A DNA stretch of 64,000 nt from Mercurialis annua (GCF_937616625.2 NC_065577.1:7233001-7297000), one strand, 5' to 3'; counted from the stretch's first letter, positions 25,101-37,723 are shown. The notes: a model not told the origin generated them from the letters alone. Numbers and translations are program-made.

Positions 25101-27162
25101 TTTCTCCAGAATATCTGCACCTTTGACTAAACTGACACAGAAGGGTGTCAAGTTTGAGTGGACTGACAAGTGCGAGGCGAGCTTTGAGAAGCTCAAGGAG
25201 ATTTTGACTACAGCTCCAGTTTTGGCATTGCCTTCTGGCATTGATGGGTTCACAGTGTATTGTGATGCGTCTCGGATTGGTTTGGGTTGCGTTCTGATGC
25301 AACATGGACAGGTGATTGCCTATGCTTCCAGACAGTTAAAGAAGCATGAGGTGAATTACCCTACTCATGATTTAGAGTTGGCAGCTGTGGTTTTTGCGCT
25401 AAAAATCTGGAGGAATTATTTGTATGGTGCTACTTGTGAGATTTTCACTGATCATAAGAGTCTGAAGTATATCTTTGATCAGAGAGAATTGAACTTGAGA
25501 CAGAGGAGGTGGTTAGAGTTGCTGAAGGACTACGACTGTACTATTCAGTACCATCCTGGTAAGGCTAATGTGGTAGCCGATGCGTTGAGTCGCAAGTCTT
25601 CGGGCAGCTTGGCTCATATTTCTGAGATTGGGCGTAGACCCATGGTTAGAGAGTGGCACAGTTTGATAGCTTCGGGCTATGGTTTTCAGATTTCTCAGAC
25701 TGGTTGTTTGTTAGCACAGTTGCAAGTGCAACCCGTTTTGATTGATCGGATCAAAGCTTTACAAGCTGAGGATTCACAGTTGAAACGGATTATTGAGGAG
25801 GTTCAGCAGGATGGAAATCCTGAATTTACATTTGTGGATGGTGTTCTGAGACATGGTTCGAGATTGTGTGTTCCGGATTCAGATGGTTTGAGGGACCAGA
25901 TTCTGGAAGAAGCGCACAAGTCTGCTTATAGTGTTCATCCGGGCTCTACTAAGATGTACCATGATCTTAAGGGTACCTATTGGTGGAGCGGGATGAAGAA
26001 GGATGTCACTGAGTATGTTTCTAAGTGTCTGACTTGCCAGCAGGTGAAGCTGGAACATCAGAGACCTTTTGGCTATCTGCAGCCACTACCTATTCCAGAG
26101 TGGAAGTGGGAGCGGATTGCTATGGATTTTGTGGTTGGGTTACCACGTACTCGACAGGGATACGATTCCATCTGGGTGATAGTTGACCGTATGACTAAGT
26201 CAGCTCATTTTCTTCCGATAAAGGTTTCGTATACTGCTTCGAGGTTGGCTCAGTTGTACATCGACAGGATTGTCAGTTTGCATGGTGTACCGGTTTCTAT
26301 TGTTTCAGACAGAGGTTCTGTGTTTACTTCGAGGTTCTGGAAAGCGTTACAGGAATCCTTGGGTTCTCGGTTGGATTTCAGTACAGCTTTTCATCCTCAG
26401 ACTGACGGTCAGTCTGAGAGGACTATTCAGACGTTGGAGGATATGCTCAGGATGTGTGTTCTCGATTTTCAGGGTAGCTGGGATACTCATTTGCCGTTGA
26501 TTGAGTTTTCTTATAACAACAGTTACCACGCGAGTATCGAGATGGCGCCGTATGAGGCTTTGTACGGGCGCAAGTGTAGATCTCCTATCTGTTGGGAGGA
26601 GGTCGGAGAGCGTAAACTCTCGGGAGCGGAAATTATTCAGATTACCTCTGAGAAGGTACCGTTGATTAAGCGGAGGTTAGAGACTGCTTTTAGTCGGCAT
26701 AAGAGTTATGCTGATCCGAAGAGGAAAGACATTGAGTTCCAGGTTGGTGATTTCGTATTTCTTCGGGTTTCGCCTATGAAAGGCGTGGTTCGTTTTGGTG
26801 TCAAGGGAAAGTTGGCACCGAGGTATATTGGTCCTTATGAGATTTCGGAGAGGATTGGAGCTGTGGCTTATCGTCTGGTTTTACCGCCAGACATGTCGTT
26901 AGTTCATCCGGTGTTTCACGTTTCTATGTTGAGAAAGTGTATTTCTGATCCTTCGCACGTGATTGTGCCTCAGAGTGTTGAGATTGATCAGGAGCTGTCC
27001 TATGAGGAGCAGCCAGTTGAGATTGTTGATACGCAGGTGCGTAAATTGCGGAACAAGGAGATTCCGATGGTCAAAGTTCTCTGGCGCAATCATTCTGTAG
27101 AGGAGTGTACTTGGGAGACCGAGTTGGATATGCGGAATCGCTATCCTTTTCTATTTCCGTGA
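22195..27162 (+). CDS. gag-pol: Gag-Pol polyprotein of chromovirus (1655 aa)
   Basis: Makes the capsid and the enzymes that copy and integrate the element. In order: a Gly/Arg-rich N-terminal stretch (about 30-75); gag core (about 150-300); CCHC zinc knuckle [14 protein letters not shown] from C418; protease site [10 protein letters not shown] with D541; reverse transcriptase with FIDD at 875-878; RNase H with D1024 and TDH D1086; an integrase HHCC region (about 1235-1285) ending CLTC; integrase catalytic D1311, D1372 and E1408 (D-D-35-E); a GPY/F-like stretch ([11 protein letters not shown]); and a chromodomain-like C-terminus (about 1590-1655). The frame is unbroken from ATG to TGA. Odd point: the protease active site is D-A-G rather than the usual D-S/T-G. 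Frame and family are firm; activity is untested. Confidence 0.97.
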   Translation: MDNVVRTRARAAAEQEAVADDAISMEVDQNVPPVQANAGRGRGGGAGRGRGAGRGRGAGAGRGGARGRGAAGVQAPNVQQAPEVQQAPNMQAFDFTTFLAGVVEMQNNQALLQNQCNILGQLAQQQQPQAGVVAGVGGLAGVGHIPTDRELVMIYLKLNPTSFDGTGDALDFLEEFEYNRQRIQASDRQSVMLVEMSLKGPAKDWYRDNIRPVMDTLPWADFVIRFRGYYLPFSVTESFREKLLTLKKGDRSVTDYTTEFVRLGRFATDLQGDQERVNDRYIRGLGSEFLPLLIGTNMEFARLVDSARRMENSMVQFGTISDPFQNQKGKSDLPSGGQQAPVQHGCGNYYSGSSQANRGSRRTHNKGRHSARSAPYSSSSSGSNRGSGRGYSGGSNISFCQNCRRRHYGQCQLAPGGCFTCGQPGHFSRECPTSGQQMSNSSVAQSSYQQQRPAFTQSVGYSQPAASFGGQRGRGSGGRGFGGRGNGGRGSNGYGTGQSSQQQPQGQARVFALTPQDARASNAVVQGTIPISFTDALVLFDAGATHSFVSTCFAGKLGRAPSVLSEPLAVSTPMSEGVVVDVVYPSCPVVIQGRELCADLIVLDVLSFDVILGMDWLSRHYASIDCRGKSVEFRIPGGLPFSFQGEKAETPKNLISAIKAKRMLGKGCQGFLAVVRDLEAGGSDMHSVPIVNEFTDVFPEELPGLPPDRDIEFCIDVVSGTAPISIPPYRMAPAELKELKDQLQELLDSGFIRPSTSPWGAPVLFVKKKDGSFRLCIDYRQLNKATVKNRYPLPRIDDLFDQLQGAKCFSKIDLRSGYHQLRIRDADVPKTAFRTRYGHFEFLVMSFGLTNAPAAFMDMMNRVFKPFLDQFVIVFIDDILIYSRSEEEHAYHLRTILQTLREHQLYAKFSKCEFWLDQVTFLGHVVSKDGIKVDPKKIEAVMDWQRPRSVTEIRSFLGLAGYYRRFVQDFSRISAPLTKLTQKGVKFEWTDKCEASFEKLKEILTTAPVLALPSGIDGFTVYCDASRIGLGCVLMQHGQVIAYASRQLKKHEVNYPTHDLELAAVVFALKIWRNYLYGATCEIFTDHKSLKYIFDQRELNLRQRRWLELLKDYDCTIQYHPGKANVVADALSRKSSGSLAHISEIGRRPMVREWHSLIASGYGFQISQTGCLLAQLQVQPVLIDRIKALQAEDSQLKRIIEEVQQDGNPEFTFVDGVLRHGSRLCVPDSDGLRDQILEEAHKSAYSVHPGSTKMYHDLKGTYWWSGMKKDVTEYVSKCLTCQQVKLEHQRPFGYLQPLPIPEWKWERIAMDFVVGLPRTRQGYDSIWVIVDRMTKSAHFLPIKVSYTASRLAQLYIDRIVSLHGVPVSIVSDRGSVFTSRFWKALQESLGSRLDFSTAFHPQTDGQSERTIQTLEDMLRMCVLDFQGSWDTHLPLIEFSYNNSYHASIEMAPYEALYGRKCRSPICWEEVGERKLSGAEIIQITSEKVPLIKRRLETAFSRHKSYADPKRKDIEFQVGDFVFLRVSPMKGVVRFGVKGKLAPRYIGPYEISERIGAVAYRLVLPPDMSLVHPVFHVSMLRKCISDPSHVIVPQSVEIDQELSYEEQPVEIVDTQVRKLRNKEIPMVKVLWRNHSVEECTWETELDMRNRYPFLFP

Positions 27163-27270
27163 GGTACAATATCTTGATTTCTGTGACTTTTTATAACTTC
27201 TACTTGTGTTACGTGTTGTTCTAGTGTTAATTGCTTACCGTGTTAAATTCGAGGACGAATTTTTAATTAG

Positions 27271-27280
27271 TTGGGGAGAA
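27271..27280 (+). promoter_or_regulatory. Polypurine tract
   Basis: TTGGGGAGAA lies directly before the 3' LTR, so its purine run GGGGAGAA is placed to prime plus-strand synthesis. Confidence 0.9.
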
Positions 27281-30049
27281 TGTAATATCCCGTAAAATTT
27301 TGAATTTATTTTGTTATTTTCCGACGTGGTTCCGGATGTGTTTTGAAGAGTATTTGGAGTTTCGTAAATTATTGGTGGTTCGATTCATCTTTGGTTCGAT
27401 TTTGAGTTTGGTTCTCGGTTCCCTTGGGTCTTGGTTCAACCAAATGGTTGAACCAAGGAATAAACCAGGTCTCGTAAGAGACCTGATGATTTCCCGTACA
27501 GTCTCGTACGGGACTGTGCAAATTTTGCACTGGTCTCGTACGAGACCAGGCTGTCCCGAACGAGAACTCAGCATTTTTGCTGAGTCTCGTTCGAGACTTG
27601 TAACGGCAGTTTGGGAGGCTTGATTTCTGCCGTTACCATTCTGATTTCCTTCCTTTTTTCAGCTGATCTGATTCCACTCTTTCCTTCTCTACATATTCAG
27701 CTAGCCCTAGCCACCATCCTTCTCTTTTCCCTTCATGTTTTCCCTCTCCAAATTCTGTTTCAAACTCAGCCCCGTGGTAAGTGTTCTTGACCATTTGTTT
27801 TCATTTCAGAATTCAGCTTGAACATACTTTGGTTTTCTGATCCGTTCGTTTTCGTTTCTAGATCGAAACTGAAACCGTTAAATCTCAGGCGTTCTAGACT
27901 CGTATACCTTCGATTCAATTCGTTCGCTTCGCTTAACGGTACGCCGTTGATCTCGTTATCTTGCCGTTCGGTTTATCGTTTTTAATTGCCCATTTACTGT
28001 TCTTACTTCCTTTTGGACTCTGCCGAATGTTATCATCTCCCCTTGGCCATGGGATTGTTTGTTTGGACTTTTGATCTCTTGGGTAATTGTTAGTTTATGA
28101 TTTCATGGAGTTATCATTGTGTTCTCCATGTTCGTGTTAAAGGTTGGGTTCGGCAGTAACGTTTGGTGTTTGATTCTCCTTGTTAATTGATTATGGGTGT
28201 GTAGCAATGGTGTTGTGTTGTTTTGGTTTGATTTATGGCTATTAGGTTGCTTTGGTTTGATGAGAATTGATAAAGGGACTTAGCTTCAGAAACTTAAGAA
28301 TGGTGTTTTGCAAATACAGGGGTGGCGGGTTGTTTGGTATTTGATTTGGAGAAGATGACTAATGTACCACTTTAGTCATCATCTTTTTAGGCTTAAAATG
28401 ATTAGGTTCTTAAGTTACCTTGATTCCATAATAACTTGTGTTTGATTATAATTTACAATCGACATTTTGTAACGGGATTTTTATAATCTAAGTTAAACAT
28501 AATTACTCGGGTAATTTTACTATATCCGAATGTCAATTTAACACGAAAATGGTTAAATTACAATTTAGTCCCTAAATGGCAAAGTACAGTTTAGTCCCTA
28601 ATTGGCTAAAGTACAATTTAGTCCCTAAACTTTTATTTGACTTATTTAATTAAATTTTTGGGTCGTAACTTGGGTTACTTAATATTGAAGTTATTGAGTT
28701 CCGCTTTTAAATTGGATTATTATTTTGTTAATTTATTTTATAAATATACACTTGGGTTTATATTTGATAAACGTTTGGAATCGGGTTAGACTTGGGTCGC
28801 CCGACAAGTGAGGCTAGCTTGGTAGTTTTTGATAACTCGGCTAACCCACTATTTGGAAATTATTTATTATTTAAAGTTATTAAATAATATTTATAAATTG
28901 GATTTTAAGCAGGAACTAAATAGACTTATATTAATTGGGCTTTATTACCTTTTGGTTATATTTGTGTTATTTTGGATTGTTTATTTACTACGTGTTAATT
29001 GTGCTAGTCTTATGTGGTGTCTAGTACTCTCTAGAGTTAGGGTCTGATTTTAATAATTATTTTATTTGTCTAGACTCGTCTACTGTTCGTGCTTCAGAGG
29101 CGAACCAGAGTTAGTTGCTTGCCGATATTTCACGCGGATTAGCAAGCAGTGAGTTTATATTTACTATTTACCGCTTTATTAAGTAAATTGATATTTTAAT
29201 ATTAAATATATATACTGTACGTATATTTCGAACTGTTTTTATATTATGGCTCTTAGTTGGAACGTGCTACCTAATGGGCATCATTAGGACTGCGTGCGCA
29301 CCGGTATCGATCTGGGTAAGGTATATATGGAAATGTGGTAACTCGGTGTGAGCATAGCTCTCGGGACCAGGTAGAGTAACTCGGTGTAGCTCAGCTCTCG
29401 GGACTCTGGTATAAGTGTGGTCAGTGGTAACTCGGTGTAGCTCAGCTCTCGGGACCAGACCTATTGGATTATGATTATTATTTAGAATTGTGGATTAGGG
29501 TTCCAACTAATATCTGTAATATCGTTATTAAATGTTTTAAACGTTTTAAAGGTTTTCCTCTTAATAAATGTAAATAGTGGTATGAACTCATCTCAGTATA
29601 TCTGACCCCGTTGTTTTCCCAATTTTCCCCAGGGTTATGATCTGAGAGAGTCTGGTGATCTCCGCATTTACTTTTCCTCGGAGGTTCCTTTTATTTTAAT
29701 AAAATTGTAAAACTGTTTTATTCTTAGACCGCAGTAGTAACTAGACGTCTTTGTTATTATTATATATTTTGTCGGATTGGTTCGACTGGTTATATTGCTC
29801 TGGCATGTTATGTATTATTTCGGATTATTTATGTTATACCTATTTTAGACCCGGAATTGAATAAGCATATTATTTTAATTGTTGATTATCATAACTGCTA
29901 GTTTAGGCTGAAGTCTCGGTTGCCCCCGAGCATTGGTTTTCTGCAGGTTTATGTGTTTATGAAATATTATGGAAGGCTAGCTACGGGTTTCGGTACTACA
30001 TTACCCATACCCTAGCGCCGGTCGCGATTCATGAAAATGGGTCGTGACA
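27281..30049 (+). repeat. 3' LTR (2769 bp)
   Basis: Same ends and contents as the 5' LTR. It contains the hairpin array from 27430, including the perfect 20-bp palindrome at 27530-27549, but not the extra 21-bp unit. Followed by the duplication ACCAC. Confidence 0.97.
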
Positions 30050-30054
30050 ACCAC
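30050..30054. repeat. Target-site duplication, right copy (ACCAC)
   Basis: Exact repeat of 19056-19060, proving insertion by integrase at this site. Confidence 0.97.
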
Positions 30055-31278
30055 ACAAGCTAAACAATCTGATGATTGGCTCAAAATAAAGCAACATCCA
30101 AGTTGTAGGTGATATGATCAACATTTGGTAATTTCCAAAAGATGAATGTAGGGATATTTGCATGATCTACAGCTGATATAACGAGTTGAGCGTATTTCCA
30201 AATCTAAAGGAACCTCGATGGACTATGCACTAAATGAGTGGCCGAACTACCACGACCTCGTCAGACTAAATTATTATAAAAAAACTATAACATGTTGCTC
30301 TTATTTAGCAACTGACTGTGATATGAACAAGTACATCCACTGGCCAAGAGTTGTCAGCTAAACTACATCAAACTGCAGAGCAAGTTGGGTGAAGCATAAA
30401 ACAACAAACGAACATTGGAAAAGAATATGGACAAGTGATCCCCTCCCCGAGGCACAAATAAGACATATAGTCTCAATGTCGACACAGCGAGATCTCAACA
30501 GCATCTCTAGTTGGTAAACAACCATATAAAACTCACTAAATGAAAATTTTCACTTTAGGAGGAATATGAAGAGCTAATAAAGCCTTCAAACATATCCATG
30601 TACCCAGATTGCTACCGCAGTTGCGAATCTGCATCAGATGCTTATATCCACTCCTGACTGAGTATATTCGTCGTCTTTCTAGCCTCCAACAAAGAGAATC
30701 CTCACTTCGATCATGCACAAAAGGGATACTAACAATTTTAGAGGTATTCCTACTATTAAACAAATCAGCAACAACATCAAGATCCCACTATTTAGCATCG
30801 ACTTTTAGCAAAGAAGAAACCCTCCCTACGTAATAGTTGGATGCAAATCTGACGTAGTAAACGAGTTATCAATGTTTATCAACCACGGTGCACCATTGTT
30901 AGATACTGATAGCTATAATGCTTCTCCACACAAAGTTAGGATTATCATGCAGTCTAGCATAAAGAAAACTAGATGTTGGAACATAGTGAGTTTTCAATAT
31001 ACAAGCAACAACAGAGTTCGGACGAGTAGTGATTTTTCAACTATTTGGCGGGAAGAGAAAGGTTTAATTCATGCAATTTTCTAAAGTTGAGACCCCCATG
31101 AATCTTACAAACACATAACTTATCACATTTCTTCCAATGAAGGCCTCCACCAGCACTGTCGTTCCCCATCAAAAAGAATCAAGTATTCTTTTAAGCTTAG
31201 CACACAACTCTAAAGAAATTAAATAGATATCCATTGTATAATTTGGGAGACCTTGTAGGACAATTTTGATAAAGATCT
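30055..31278 (-). pseudogene. LINE ORF2 relic: RT thumb, zf-RVT and start of RNase H (part 2)
   Basis: Minus-strand translation in shifting frames gives a clear plant LINE ORF2 tail: VLQGLPNYTMDIYLI (RT C-terminus), SLLKVDAK then WDLDVVADLFNSRN, an open stretch 30763-30536 with YSVRSGYKHL and HIPPKVKIFI (the zf-RVT region), then CxxC and H-F-C phrases and an RNase H start NLDVALF. Stops and frameshifts show decay. Part 1 (18632-19055) holds the 3' end; the LTR element separates them. The 5' end is cut at 31278, where another LTR begins. Confidence 0.85.
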
Positions 31279-31861
31279 TGTAATGCCCCGAAAATTTTAA
31301 TTGTTAATTAAGCCACATGTCCTCATTTAGACAACCAGAACTTCAAAAAATAGTTTTTAAATTCAAAATATGAATTTAAATACATGGAAAAGTGAATAAG
31401 GATATGGAAAGCCTAAAATATTATTTTGGAAATTTTTTGGTATTTAAAGCAATTTTTAAAGAATTTAAGCTTAAAACCGCTAAAATAATTAAAATAAATT
31501 ATTTTAAAATGCCCGAGATATTAGTTTCGAGTTTAATATTCATAAAATAATATTTTGAAGTGTTTTGGAGAATATGAAAACGAAAGTGGTAAAAAGTCAG
31601 TTTTAGCCCAAACTCTAGTTTATTTACAAAATTGTCACAAGAGCAAAATTGTAATTTGGCCAAGTTTGTCTATATAAAGCCAACCCATCATCATCTTCAT
31701 TTCATTTCCACCATTTTTCTGAAGTTTCCAAACTCCCACTTTTGCCTTAGATATATTAATTCTAACTCCTTTTCTTAATACTTTCTAAACGAAAAACGTT
31801 AAATGATTATCGTAGATTGCTAAGCTACCGTTTGTTTTACGATCAAAAGAATTTAAAGGGG

Positions 31862-31882
31862 TTTTTTTTTGGGGGGGGGGGG
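31862..31882. repeat. T9-G12 homopolymer junction
   Basis: A run of nine T followed by twelve G at the point where the LTR relic gives way to unrelated sequence. Such a G run is rare in this AT-rich window and marks either a junction or an assembly weak point. Confidence 0.85.
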
Positions 31883-33560
31883 TGATTGGTAGGAGTAGAT
31901 ATACTCCTATTTTTATGTCGGTTTTGGTCTTTTTAATGTGCTTTTATTATTGTAATTGAACTATTTTGGGTCTTAATGTTGTGTTTGAGTGTTTCAGGAT
32001 AAAAGCATGGAAATCAATGAGTTTCAAGTTTAATTTGAGCATTCAGAAGGTTTCCGAAGAAAAGAGACGCCGAAAGCACATTTGCATACTTGAGAATCTG
32101 ACCCCGCTGTACTATTTGATAATTATAAAATAGTTAGATACTTCTAACGAGTTTGTGTTCTTCATAAGCAATAAAGTAGACATCCTAAACTTTCCAGGGG
32201 TTCAAGAACCAACACATTTGGATGTTTCTACATTGAGTTATGAAGTTTTGAAGTCATTGGTTGTGCAGCATATTTGGTGTCTCGAACGAGACAGAAGATG
32301 TTTCGATAGAAACACCCTCAAAAACACTTGTTTCGATCAAGACAAGTTGGTTTGATCGAAACCATGCCTAGACAGATCATAGAGCATTTGGCTTAAGCCT
32401 ATTTCGAAAGAAACAAGCTCATTTCGAATAGAAACACCTCATTAATGAAGACACGTGATTAGAAGCTGAAATGGCACATGTGGACAAATCCTTAATGTAT
32501 TTTTATTGGTTTCTTGAATTAGGCTTGTCATACGATCTACTTTTATTCCTTTTATGTCCTTGGACTATAAAAGGATCCCTTCATTCTCATTTTAAGTTAT
32601 GCACTTACTTTGAGGATTGTAGCCTTCATTACTATTTTATTCCAAGATTTTATTCCTTTTGTTCTTAGTTACATTAAAGAGCTGTTATTGTGGATTAAAG
32701 TTATCATTATTAATAGAAGATTATTATTCCTTTCATCATTATTGTTCTTCATTATCTATTTTGGGTCGCCATTTATAATAATTGCAATGTAAACATTCTC
32801 TCCACTATGTCTACTATCTATTCTTGCTTAACTATTGATACCATGTTAGTTGTTAGTAGCTAAATCCCCTTGTTTAGGGGTTTCTAATAAATGCTTGTTT
32901 AATTAGTTGATTAGGGTTAGTGTATTGGTTAGGGTTAGTTGTGATTTTTATGTTTAATGCTTAGGTTAACTTGATCTCTTAACCTTTGGTTGGTAGCTTA
33001 ATTGATTGAGCAAGAGCTAGTTGACTAGACGGATAGTGGCAATCACAAATCTAGGACCTAATCACCCTAGGGCGGTTTAGGGAATAGGTGGTCTTTAAAT
33101 TTGCTCGTGAATTGCATTTGATTGATTTAGACGAAATCTAATTACGCGAGAGCGATTTAGATTTTGATTTATTAATCAAAGTGCAATTTTCTTAACTCTA
33201 GACTCGAGAAAGAGGACGTTGAGGCTTTAGGATAGCTTGACCCGAACCAAGTTCAATACATAACCCCGGCTACCTAGGATTCTTTCGGCATTTGTTGGCG
33301 ACCTCTAAGCGCTTTGTATCCTTGTTGGAAACCCGTTTACTACTTGATTGTTTAGTTTGATAATTGTGTGGTTCGTATTTAAATCGTTTATTTGTTTAGT
33401 TCTTGATCTGTAATTGTTTAACCAAAATTCAAATGTTTATTTGCTAAACGAACTGTATTTCAAAATCGATTTTCATTCTCATTAATCTTCCTCATCTCTC
33501 TGGGTTTGATAATCGGACTTAAAGTCCACTGTATTACGAGTTGGGAATTTTATTAATAGT
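31883..33560. repeat. Unclassified insertion, LTR-like, with a TATAAAAGG box
   Basis: The text is unrelated to the surrounding LTR relic. It includes hairpin-like words GTCTCGAACGAGAC (32279-32292), GTTTCGATAGAAAC (32300-32313) and GGTTTGATCGAAACC (about 32348-32362), then TATAAAAGG (32566-32574) and a stretch with AGGGGTTTCTAATAAATGC. The general build (upstream hairpins, TATA, long leader) resembles an LTR of another gypsy lineage, perhaps Athila/Tat, but I see no clean ends, PBS or target duplication. The limits are approximate and the class is a guess. Confidence 0.35.
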
Positions 33561-33729
33561 GATATAGGAGATTTTTGTTTGAAGTTGAAAATAATTTTAA
33601 TTTTGATTTTCTTTATAAAATCGATAATTAAATACCGCAAATCACTAATTTAACGTTTGTTTCGGTTTTTAAAATTTTATCTGATGAGTTTGGGGTGATT
33701 TATGGGATGAAATTATTTTATATTTAAAA

Positions 33730-34060
33730 GCTTAAACCATCTAGAGGTCCCTTTACTTTACACTTTTTTTCCGTAGGTCCTTATACTTCATTTTTGTATT
33801 ATAAGGTCCTTCTACTTACCTATTTTCGATTTTCAAGTTCTTTTTGAGTTTTTTCCAGTCCTTGTACTTACAATTTTTTTCCTCCAGTCCCCCTACTTAC
33901 AGTCTTTTTTTCCTCCAGTCACGTAAAAGGACTGGAAAAAACTCAAAAAGGAACTGAAAATAAAAAATAGTAAGTAGAGGGACCAGATAATACAAAAATG
34001 AAGTATAAGGATCTACAGAAAAAAAGTGTAAAGTACAGGGGCCTCTAGATAGGTTTGGCC
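33730..34060. mobile_element. Mutator-like MITE, family A (331 bp)
   Basis: Nearly the whole element is an inverted repeat; the arms run from CATCTAGAGGTCCCTTTAC to its complement near 34035-34055. A 9-bp target duplication TATTTAAAA stands at 33721-33729 and 34061-34069. Nine bases is the Mutator length. A second copy of the family is at 57144-57477 with its own 9-bp duplication. Confidence 0.9.
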
Positions 34061-34162
34061 TATTTAAAAATGATTTTATTTTGGTTGATTTTACTGTTTT
34101 GAATGTAAAAGTGGTGGTGGTTTCGTTCGAGTAATGTTTTTAGCGTTTTTAGTGGTTCTAGC

Positions 34163-34893
34163 TAGGGGTGAGCACGGATTCTGGATATCTCCAAAACCGA
34201 ACCAAAAACCGGACCGAAAATATCCAGGACCGAAAAAATTCTGTTGACCACTGACTTTTCCCGAACCGAACCGTACCGAAAATTTTATTGGTACGGTTCT
34301 GGATCTTTTAAAAATAACCGTACCGAGAACCGAACCGTACCGAATTTATACCCTGTAGAATATTTAATTATTTTTAAAAGTTTTTTTTATAAATTGATAT
34401 GAAAACACATATTCATTATTTTCTATCATTAACCAAATTACATAGTTTTAACAAAAATGATATAATTTTAAACTTGAGAATATATAAAAATACCCTTATC
34501 AAATAATCAAAAAATTAATATTAAATCGAACGATAATGTACATGTTTTGCCTTTTTATTTTATTGATGATTATTTATTTGTGATAATTGAAAATATAAAA
34601 AAAATGAATGAATGAGTAGCTAATTAATTTTAGAAGTTAAAATAATATATTATAATATAGTAGAGATCACATTTTAAATAAAACAATATTCGTGGTTTTA
34701 GTGATATTCGTACCGAACCGTACCGAACCATTAAGACCGAATCCCCATACCGAACCGTACCGAAAAATAAAATCTCCAAACTGAACCGATTATTGGTACG
34801 GATTCGGAGATCCAATTTTTGATATACCCGATTTTTGGTTTGGTTCCGGAGATTTATCAATCCCCGGATTTTCCCGAACCGTGCTCACCCCTA
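34163..34893. mobile_element. hAT-type MITE (731 bp)
   Basis: Perfect 15-bp terminal inverted repeats TAGGGGTGAGCACGG at both ends. The 8-bp flanks GTTCTAGC (34155-34162) and GTTTTAGC (34894-34901) match at seven of eight places. Subterminal regions are full of ACCGAACCGTACCG words in both orientations, as in other non-autonomous hAT elements. No transposase. Confidence 0.9.
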
Positions 34894-34989
34894 GTTTTAG
34901 CGAGGTTTTCACCTTGCTGACGACCTGAACCCGATGACCGGAGAGAAGGGTTGTTTGGAACAGAACTTAACAACCATGTCGTTTGTGCA

Positions 34990-35125
34990 TCTCGGCAGAA
35001 AACTGCTGAGATAAGACATTTTATTTGCCGATAGTACTTCGGTAGAAAACTACCAAAGTGACTTGGCAGTTCTGGCCAGCCAAGGAGTAGAGAGACAGAG
35101 CCCCCTGATTGGGGCTCAAACCCTC
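34990..35125. repeat. Hairpin series in the LTR relic
   Basis: Short stems follow one another: CTCGGCAG-AAAA-CTGCTGAG (one mismatch), GGTAG-AAAA-CTACC, and GAGCCCC-CTGATT-GGGGCTC. This resembles the arrays of unrelated sequence in the other LTRs of the window. Confidence 0.7.
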
Positions 35126-37459
35126 AGCCCTAGAGCCCCGAGTAGTTGTGACATTTGGTTTTAATATTTTAGTGTTTAAACATTAATTAACCGAGGTATT
35201 AATACGTTTTAAAAATTGGATTTCTAACAATAATATTATGGTTTTATTAATGAATTTTAGAATTATAAATGGATTATAATTCTATATTTATTTATTTATT
35301 TAAATAAACTATGGTGGTATAGGACTTATCGTAAATTAATACGATAATTTGGATAAGAGATAGTTGGAATCAGATTTGGTTATTTGATTCTATTTGAGTC
35401 GGTCTAGAATAAATTCTAGAGTTAGGATTTATGTGAGTTATTGATGTTCAAACTCTAATTAGATCCGGTGAATCGTATTGCTATCAAACGAGTTGTTTCC
35501 AGACCCGTAGAGATTAAGTGATGAAAATCCAATTTAAATGATTAAATATAAGTGAAATATAAACAAGGACATGGTTTAATAATAAACCATAATTATACGA
35601 AAAGTGTTAATCATAGAGTGAAAAGGATATGTTGAAAGGGAAGGTTTATAGCCAGTTATGTTTATGTTTTAAGAATACATTATGGGGTCTAGAGTTTCAC
35701 TCTACAGTTAGAATTCTTTTAATTGAGATATGTTGTAACATTGAATTCTAACATTAGATCCAGCAAATCATCGAGCTGGCGGTTTAGAACATCAGGGTGA
35801 TTAACAAACGAAAAAGAAGTTATATTTTGAAAGGTTGTTTCTGTGAGTTTACAAATTACTTTTGCGTATTAATATTAAAAGTTCTTTTTTATATTATTAC
35901 TATAATGAATGCATCGCATATTATATGGTATTATCTATTTTGATTATTATACTGTGATTTTGTATAGTAGTATGAAAACAGTATAGATTTGAGGAAACGT
36001 ACTGCATATTGGGTGTCAATAGGACTGTGTGATCACCGGTTTTGATATAAGTTTATGTGTATGTGTATATTGAATATATAAGAGTACAAGAAAGACATTG
36101 ATTATAAGATACTAGGTTAACTCGGTAGAGGCTCTCGGGACCGGAATCTCAGTGGAGTAAAGTCTCGAGACCAGTATCTAATGAGTTAACTCGGTAGAGT
36201 TGAAAACATCTGGGAACTCACAACTTGAGATTAAAATATGGTTGTCAGTTAACTCGGTGAGCTGTAAATATCTCAGGCCTGCACCATTGGTCGGTTAAAT
36301 CAGTGAGCTATAAAATCTCTCGGCACCGTGCCACAAGGAATGCTATGATATGTGATAGCTACATTGGTATACGATGAACAAGAATGGTATGTCTATACTT
36401 AGGACTAATTTTTAATTGGATTGTATATTCGGTTATGTCTATAAATGATTGTTATATATGCGATTTTATTTTATTTAATATCATTAATAATCTGTGAACT
36501 CATTCAGGTTAAGTCTGACCTGTTGATATTTCCCCCCTTTCAGGTTTATTGAGTTACGACATGGTCGGGCTTCCATATTTGTTTTGGAAGTCGTTTTTAA
36601 ACAAAGTAATGAGTTCCACTTTTATCTCTAGAGCTGCAGTAGTTGGATATCAGAAAGTTTGTCTTTTTGTTTTCAGTAGTTCACTTCATTTTATATAAAC
36701 TCTGATATGAACTACTATATATGTGTACGTTTGAAAAGTTGTGATATTTTATAAAAGACAAATTGTTCACCAGTATTTCATTTAGCGTAGTGGTTTATGA
36801 TTATGTAAAGGTTTTGGTATTGTGTTTGAAACAGGACGGTTTATGTTATGAGACAAGTGAGTTACGCCCTGATTTCCAGAGTTACAATACCGGTTTCAAT
36901 AAAATAATTACGTTAAATAAAAGAAAAGTTTTATAGAGTTTTGAAATGCGATTTTCTAAAAACATAATATATATGTTATAGAGTTTTGAAATGCGAAAAT
37001 TCACGATGGTTTTAGCCTTATTACAGGTATTAGAGTTACCACTTCCATTTTTTAGTGCCGGTCCCGAACTGAGATTTCGGGTCGTGACATTTATTTATCA
37101 ATAATTATTATATTTTATCGGTCAACTAATAGAAATTTAAAATTGTCTCAACAACCATTCAAAATAGACAAAAATTAATTACAAAAAATACTATATGAAT
37201 TTAAGCTAGTAATTAAAAAAAATAGTAAGTGTGAGACAAAGGACTGACACGCTTTTTAGCTGGTTTGACTAATTATTTATCTTTTTACGAGGTAAGTAAT
37301 GTGTCATTGTTTGATTTGTTGGGTATACTTGTAAATTTTTTTCTTATTCTCCCTGATTTATAACATTTGTTGTATTTGACTATTTCACTAAAAATTAAGA
37401 AACTAATAAATATGTCTAATTTATATATACTTTTACTAAATTGTCCATATTAATTACTA

Positions 37460-37723
37460 CTTCCTCTGTCCCGTTTAAGAAGGGACAAATGACTTTTTCA
37501 CATAGATTAAGAAAGCATTAATTACTATAATGTTTTTCTTATTATACCCCTATTTATGATAGTGTTGTATTTTGTGTATAGACTAATATTTATTAATTAT
37601 GAAAAGAGAAAAGGGGGTAAAAAAGGAAAATTCATACAAATTGGCACAAAAAACACGATAGGGCCTTCTTAAGTGGGACAAATAAAAATGAGATATGTAC
37701 CTTCTTAAATGGGACGGAGGGAG
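37460..37723. mobile_element. Stowaway-type MITE (Tc1/mariner), 264 bp
   Basis: Ends CTTCCTCTGTCCC and GGGACGGAGGGAG, the plant Stowaway signature, flanked by TA on both sides (37458-37459 and 37724-37725). The inverted-repeat arms include AAGAAGGGAC and GTACCTTCTTAAATGGGAC. Confidence 0.93.

Larger units (their letters stand above)
19061..30049 (+). mobile_element. Complete, young Ty3/gypsy chromovirus (Tekay/Del-like), 10,989 bp
   Basis: Has all parts in order: 5' LTR (19061-21851), primer binding site, one uninterrupted gag-pol frame with C-terminal chromodomain-like end, purine tract, 3' LTR (27281-30049), and the 5-bp duplication ACCAC outside. The long LTRs and the RT phrase [18 protein letters not shown] point to the Tekay/Del branch of plant chromoviruses. 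By eye the LTRs differ by two substitutions (20927 G/A, 21624 A/G), one single-base indel near 20380 and one 21-bp indel. That low divergence means a recent insertion. It sits inside a decayed LINE (18632-19055 plus 30055-31278). All enzymes seem open, but the protease active site reads DAG, so autonomy is uncertain. Confidence 0.97.
31279..37089 (+). mobile_element. Old chromovirus LTR relic carrying later insertions
   Basis: Begins TGTAATGCCCCG and ends GGGTCGTGACA, the family signature ends. Conserved blocks lie near the 3' end: GTGTCAATAGGACTGTGTG with CACCGGT (about 36011-36040), and repeated AACTCGGTAGAG/CTCTCGGGACC units (36118-36330). At 5811 bp it is inflated by insertions: an unclassified repeat (31883-33560), a Mutator-like MITE (33730-34060) and an hAT MITE (34163-34893). 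Flanks GATCT and TTTAT do not match, so one boundary has been lost or joined to another event. No gag-pol is seen. Confidence 0.65.

Noticed and set aside
22202..26529. Many secondary frames inside the gag-pol region
   Set aside because: Shadows of the 1655-codon polyprotein frame.
31279..37089. Reading this as a complete LTR retrotransposon
   Set aside because: It has family-type ends but no PBS, gag-pol, second LTR or matching target duplication; it is an LTR relic enlarged by insertions.
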